Assembly (NCBI RefSeq): GCF_041929845.1
Contig: NZ_JBHEEH010000002.1
Coordinates: forward strand, 1-64,000
Direction: 5' to 3'
Length of the DNA stretch: 64,000 nt
Origin: Paenochrobactrum pullorum
GTDB taxonomy: Bacteria > Pseudomonadota > Alphaproteobacteria > Rhizobiales > Rhizobiaceae
Translations under genes and position numbers: made by a program
In this document: positions 60,174-64,000 of the stretch, piece after piece
Layout of the letters: every line of letters begins with the position of its first letter
Position numbering within the stretch: position 1 is the stretch's first letter
Notes under the pieces: generated by a model
The model's input: the letters and a program-made list of their open reading frames with translations, nothing else
Database searches by the model: none
What the model was told of the DNA's origin: nothing

Positions 60174-61958
60174 ATGATGGATTCAGAGCGCCTTTTTCTT
60201 AATGTCAAGAAGTCTGCCACCGGACAAAAATGGGTGGATCGTTTAGGCTTGCGGGAAGCCAATACGGCATTGGCGATTGCGCAAAATCATGGCATCCATG
60301 ATTTGGTGGCGCGGGTGCTGGCTGGCCGCGGTGTGCCGCTGGATGGCGCTGCCGAATTTATTGACCCGACCATTCGTAATCTGATGCCTGACCCTCTGAC
60401 GCTGACCGATATGGACAAAGCGGCGACACGCATTGTTCAAGCGATTGAGGCACAAGAAAAAATTGCAATTTTTGGAGATTATGATGTCGACGGTGCTTGT
60501 TCATCGGCGCTGATGGCCAGATTTTTGCAGCATTATAATATCCCTTATCAGATTTATATTCCGGATCGTATTTTTGAAGGTTATGGGCCTAATCCACAGG
60601 CGATGCAGGATTTGGTGGCAAATGGCGCATCGCTGATCGTGACCGTAGACTGCGGCACCAATAGCGCACCTTCCATTGATGCAGCAAAGCAAGCCGGTGC
60701 TGACGTGGTGGTGCTTGACCACCATCAGGTGGGCGGTGAACTACCCGAAAATGCCGTGGCGATTGTTAATCCCAATCGTGAAGATGATATTTCGCTTCAA
60801 GGTCATCTGTGTGCCGCCGGTGTGGTCTTTTTGACATTGGTGCAAGTAGCGAAGCAGATTCGCGCGCGCGGGAAAAGTGCACCGGATTTATTGTCGCTGC
60901 TGGATTTGGTAGCTTTGGCAACGATTTGTGATGTGGTGCCACTCAAAGGTGTTAATCGCGCCTTCGTGGTCAAAGGTCTGTTGGTGGCGCATGCTCAAAG
61001 CAATATTGGTTTGGCGGCATTGGCGCGGGTTGCCCGTATCGGTGAGCCACTAAATGCTTTCCATTTAGGTTTTATGATCGGCCCGCGTATTAATGCCGGT
61101 GGCCGTATTGGTGATGCCGGACTTGGCGCACGCTTGCTGACATTGCATGAGCCTGCGGAAGCAGACGCGATTGCGCAAGAGCTTGATCGCCTTAATCAAG
61201 AGCGTCAAGCGATGGAAGTGCAAATGCTGGCGGAAGCCGAAGCAGAAGCTTTGGTGGAAATTTCCGGTGGTGAGGGCGCGTCTGTTATTGTAACGGCGAG
61301 CGATGACTGGCATCCGGGTATTGTGGGTTTGCTGGCCTCGCGCCTTAAAGATAAAGCGCGCCGTCCGGCTTTTGCTATTGCTTTCAATCGAAATAATATC
61401 GGCACAGGTTCGGGGCGCTCGATTAATGGTATTGATTTGGGCAAACTTGTCGCCAAAGCTGTCGAACAGGGCTTGCTCGTCAAGGGCGGCGGCCATGCGA
61501 TGGCTGCAGGCATTACTATCGAGCGTGATAAACTCGGCGCTTTCCGTGGCTTCATGGAAGAAGAAGCCGGTGCACGGGTGAAGAGTTTACGCGAAAACCA
61601 GAGCCTTTCCGTTGATGGTGCATTGGCGGCATCCGGTGCAACGGTTCAACTTTATCAGGCTTTGAAAAAGGCAGGGCCTTATGGTTCCGGCCATAACCAG
61701 CCGGTTTTGGCGCTGCCGCATCATGTGGTTGCGGATGCACGGCTTGTCGGGCGGGATCATGTCAAAGTGACCCTCAAAGGGGCTGATGGCAAACGGGTGA
61801 ATGCAATTGCATTTCGTGCAGCTGATGCACCATTGGGCAAGTTTTTGCTTGGCCGCATCGGACATCCTGTTCATATTGCCGGAACGCTGAACCTCAATCA
61901 TTGGAACGGGTCGGTTTCGACACAAATCCAAATTCTGGATGCAGCCCAGCCTGATTAA
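60174..61958 (+). CDS. recJ: single-stranded-DNA 5'-3' exonuclease
   Basis: Exonuclease of recombination and mismatch repair. From ATG 60174 it is 594 residues; the frame runs open to TTG 60117 through the glpX terminator, which is not used. DHH phosphoesterase motifs: IAIFGDYDVDGACSSALMAR (Asp cluster), VTVDCGTNS, VVVLDHHQVGGELP, then DHHA1 with GSGRSINGIDLGKLVAKAVE and VKGGGHAMAAG; an OB-like domain ends it (LVGRDHVKVTLKG). Confidence 0.95.
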   Translation: MMDSERLFLNVKKSATGQKWVDRLGLREANTALAIAQNHGIHDLVARVLAGRGVPLDGAAEFIDPTIRNLMPDPLTLTDMDKAATRIVQAIEAQEKIAIFGDYDVDGACSSALMARFLQHYNIPYQIYIPDRIFEGYGPNPQAMQDLVANGASLIVTVDCGTNSAPSIDAAKQAGADVVVLDHHQVGGELPENAVAIVNPNREDDISLQGHLCAAGVVFLTLVQVAKQIRARGKSAPDLLSLLDLVALATICDVVPLKGVNRAFVVKGLLVAHAQSNIGLAALARVARIGEPLNAFHLGFMIGPRINAGGRIGDAGLGARLLTLHEPAEADAIAQELDRLNQERQAMEVQMLAEAEAEALVEISGGEGASVIVTASDDWHPGIVGLLASRLKDKARRPAFAIAFNRNNIGTGSGRSINGIDLGKLVAKAVEQGLLVKGGGHAMAAGITIERDKLGAFRGFMEEEAGARVKSLRENQSLSVDGALAASGATVQLYQALKKAGPYGSGHNQPVLALPHHVVADARLVGRDHVKVTLKGADGKRVNAIAFRAADAPLGKFLLGRIGHPVHIAGTLNLNHWNGSVSTQIQILDAAQPD

Positions 61959-62072
61959 CAATAAAATATAAGAAATCCTGATTTTTGTGAGCGAGTATCA
62001 GGGATCAAGGGATGTAATAGGGTGGATACTGCTCTATATTATGAAAAAATGAAATCTATTGAGGAGATATGT

Positions 62073-63104
62073 ATGTTTCGTGCTGCTTCGCGTTTTACGC
62101 AGCTGTTAGCTATTATGGCAGTTGGACTGGCGGCTTCGCTGGTCATTATCGATACTGCCGATGCACGGCGGATGGGCGGAGGCTTCGGCAGTCGTGGTGC
62201 ACGTACGCATCAGGCACCGGCACCAACCCGCACAGCACCCAACAATGCTGCTCCGGTTGAACGTAGCATGACACCTAATACCGGCAATACGGCACAGCGT
62301 CCGGCAGCAGCACCTGCTGCAGCTAATGCAGCCAAGCCGGGTCTGTTTGGCGGATTCGGCCGTTCGATGCTTGGTGGTCTGATGATGGGCGGTCTTCTTG
62401 GTATGCTGCTCGGTTCAGGCTTTGGCGGTATGGCGGGTATGTTCGGCATGTTGTTGCAGGTAGCCATTATTGCGCTGCTGGCAATGTTGGCGATGCGTTT
62501 TTTTGCCAGCCGTCGTCAACCGGCAGCGGCCGGAGCGGGTAATGCCTATGCCCAGCCACAGGGTTTTGGTTCGCAAAGCTTTGGTGCAACAAAATCATCT
62601 GTGCCAAACACAGGTGGCTCGGTTGGCGGACGCACGCCTTCTGTCAATCCGTTCGGCGCTAAAGTTGATGAAGCACCGGTTTTAGAGGAAAAGCCTTTTT
62701 CGGTTGGTCAGGAAGAACTCAATCGTTTTGAAGAAATGCTGACCGAAGTGCAGACTGCTTACGGGCGGGAAGATTATGCAGCATTGCGTAAGCTTTCAAC
62801 ACCGGAAGCGATGTCTTATCTGGCCGAAGAATTGGGTGAAATCGCATCTTCCGGCAAGCGTAACTCTGTTTCCGATATCAAACTGTTGCAGGGCGATGTT
62901 TCTGAATCCTGGAGCGAAGGTGATAAAGATTACGCAACAGTTGCGATGCGTTATTCCAGTATTGATGTGATGCTTGATCGCGTCAGTGGCGATGTGGTTG
63001 AAGGTAATCCGGATGAGGCAACTGAAAGCACCGAGCTTTGGACATTCGTGCGCGAAGATGGTGGCGAATGGCAACTTTCAGCAATTCAGAGCGCCAATGA
63101 ATAA
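62073..63104 (+). CDS. Tim44-domain exported/membrane protein
   Basis: A 343-residue protein. The signal-like start is LLAIMAVGLAASLVIIDTAD, followed by a Gly/Ala/Pro-rich low-complexity part, a Gly/Met-rich hydrophobic stretch (LGGLMMGGLLGMLLGSGFGG) and a span (IIALLAMLAMRFFA). The last 140 residues are the Tim44/mL45-like NTF2 fold (EEKPFSVGQEELNRFEEMLT, ELWTFVREDGGEWQLSAIQS). GAGGAG sits before ATG 62073; the longer frame from 62022 is not needed. Bacterial members' role is unclear, perhaps in membrane protein assembly. Confidence 0.88.
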   Translation: MFRAASRFTQLLAIMAVGLAASLVIIDTADARRMGGGFGSRGARTHQAPAPTRTAPNNAAPVERSMTPNTGNTAQRPAAAPAAANAAKPGLFGGFGRSMLGGLMMGGLLGMLLGSGFGGMAGMFGMLLQVAIIALLAMLAMRFFASRRQPAAAGAGNAYAQPQGFGSQSFGATKSSVPNTGGSVGGRTPSVNPFGAKVDEAPVLEEKPFSVGQEELNRFEEMLTEVQTAYGREDYAALRKLSTPEAMSYLAEELGEIASSGKRNSVSDIKLLQGDVSESWSEGDKDYATVAMRYSSIDVMLDRVSGDVVEGNPDEATESTELWTFVREDGGEWQLSAIQSANE

Positions 63105-63125
63105 GCAGTTTTTCTGTTGAATTTT

Positions 63126-63156
63126 AAAAGCCCGGCCACTGTGCCGGGCTTTTTGT
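63126..63156 (+). terminator. intrinsic terminator
   Basis: AAAAGCCCGGC, loop, GCCGGGCTTTTT. Ends the Tim44-domain gene. Confidence 0.9.
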
Positions 63157-63222
63157 TTGTTGAATCAATTCAGTAATTTAGAGTGTATGGCTGATAAGTT
63201 GATTCAAACGGCGGTTGGTTGA

Positions 63223-63663
63223 TTACCAACTGCCGATATTGGGCGCAGACGCCCAAGGCTCTTTTGGTGCCAATGATTCACCATTTTGAATAAGTTCAAT
63301 AGAAATACCATCCGGCGAACGGATAAAAGCCATGTGGCCATCGCGTGGCGGACGGTTGATAGTCACGCCCTGATCCTGCAAGTTCTGGCAAAATTCGTAG
63401 ATATTATCGACACCATAAGCCAAATGGCCGAAATTACGTCCGCCGGTATAGTCTTCCGGATCCCAATTATAGGTCAGTTCCAGAGTTGGCGCACGGTCAC
63501 CTTTGCCGCGCTCGATGTCACTTTGCGTTGCCAGAAAAATCAAAGTAAAACGGCCTTTTTCATTTTCGATACGGCGAACTTCCTTCATGCCGAGCTTGTT
63601 GATGTAGAAATCCAGCGATTCATCAATATCGCGGATACGTACCATAGTGTGCAGATAACGCAT
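63223..63663 (-). CDS. gloA: lactoylglutathione lyase (glyoxalase I)
   Basis: Converts the methylglyoxal-glutathione adduct to S-lactoylglutathione. It is 146 residues with the four metal ligands at His5 (RYLHTMVRI), Glu62 (TLELTYNW), His80 (FGHLAYGVD) and Glu123 (SIELIQ). A short C-terminal extension (KEPWASAPNIGSW) is present. Cytoplasmic, detoxification. Monocistronic. Confidence 0.96.
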   Translation of the reverse strand: MRYLHTMVRIRDIDESLDFYINKLGMKEVRRIENEKGRFTLIFLATQSDIERGKGDRAPTLELTYNWDPEDYTGGRNFGHLAYGVDNIYEFCQNLQDQGVTINRPPRDGHMAFIRSPDGISIELIQNGESLAPKEPWASAPNIGSW

Positions 63664-63897
63664 TTTTTCAGTCCCTTTTTCAAAGCCGCAAAATTTGAAT
63701 ATTATCTGAACAGATCAGCATATTCAGTATAATTTATGAAGGTGAACATCATTTGATGGCCATAATATGGGGCAAGTAAATGAGGAGAACTGTGAAGTTT
63801 GCAACTTAGCACTTGCGGCCACCCGTTAATGAAGTGTTAATCTACCGATCAGAATCAACTTCTGTTTTAGCGCAGCAAGAGAGGAGGAGCACTGGCA

Positions 63898-64000
63898 ATG
63901 GCTGACAAATCTATGTCGGATAAGCATATGACGGAACAATGCTCCACTGAAGATGTCGGTGAATTGATCGAAGTATCGGGAACCATCAAATGGTTTGATG
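63898..64000 (+). CDS. cold-shock-domain protein, cut by the window edge
   Basis: Only the first 34 codons are seen. A polar leader of about 27 residues (MADKSMSDKHMTEQCSTEDV, then GELIEVS) precedes GTIKWFD, the opening of a cold-shock domain. GAGGAGGAGC lies just upstream. The leader suggests the longer two-CSD type common in alphaproteobacteria, unlike the 69-residue CspA at 2923. The rest lies outside the window. Confidence 0.75.
   Translation, partial: MADKSMSDKHMTEQCSTEDVGELIEVSGTIKWFD

Overview
The window looks like chromosome of an alphaproteobacterium of the order Hyphomicrobiales (Rhizobiales), nearest in gene content to the Brucellaceae/Bartonellaceae. Support: a P. denitrificans-style aerobic cobalamin (cob) cluster with CobE, CobR-like and CobW proteins, an Omp25/31-type beta-barrel, fused SecDF, a Tim44-domain protein, entericidin, GlpX-type FBPase and a possible RirA-type iron box. 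Base composition looks a little under 50% GC by eye, low for the order, so a genus such as Pseudochrobactrum is possible but is only a guess.

Layout. 1-847: right part of an IS3-family element whose transposase frame is broken near base 36. 1069-5791: remains of a prophage next to a tRNA-Lys(CTT) gene. It holds an endolysin, a nested Rz/Rz1-type spanin pair, an XhlA/holin-like membrane protein, a cspA gene, a cI-type S24 repressor with three in-frame stops, a headless early gene, an unknown phage gene, an ssb whose usual start appears to have lost one base, and an excisionase-like gene. No head, tail or integrase gene is present. 6446-20458: housekeeping and envelope genes (DedA, TerC-CBS-CorC protein, methyltransferase, two hydrolases, YbhN-like flippase family, SecDF, MscS-type channel, a small exported protein, entericidin), then an ORF-free stretch (20500-20646) with three stem-loops ending in a terminator.

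20883-47122: the cobalamin region, about 26 kb of short divergent operons: cobQ; a cobalamin riboswitch leading cobP-cobW-cobN-cobO; terB-cobE-cobM; cobK and cbiD on the other strand; cobA-cobB-cobC-cobD; a cobR-like flavin reductase; cobG-cobH-cobI-cobJ on the minus strand; cobL. Together they run from uroporphyrinogen III to adenosyl-GDP-cobinamide. CobF is not seen. CbiD plus a CbiG-like N-terminal region fused to CobJ are the obvious candidates to fill that step. CobS, CobT, CobU and CobV are not in the window. Mixed in are TSUP, EamA and Leu/Ile/Val-type binding proteins that may handle metal or corrinoid, but their roles are not shown by the sequence.

47214-64000: a siderophore-interacting ferric reductase with a DUF2218 N-terminus, an ABC exporter, Omp25-like porin, RadC, Map, SfsA, a lone DUF2218 protein, tRNA-Glu(TTC), an M15-type lipoprotein, a small lipoprotein, an LL-DAP/alanine-type aminotransferase followed by hom, glpX, recJ, a Tim44-domain protein, gloA and the first codons of a second cold-shock gene cut by the window edge.
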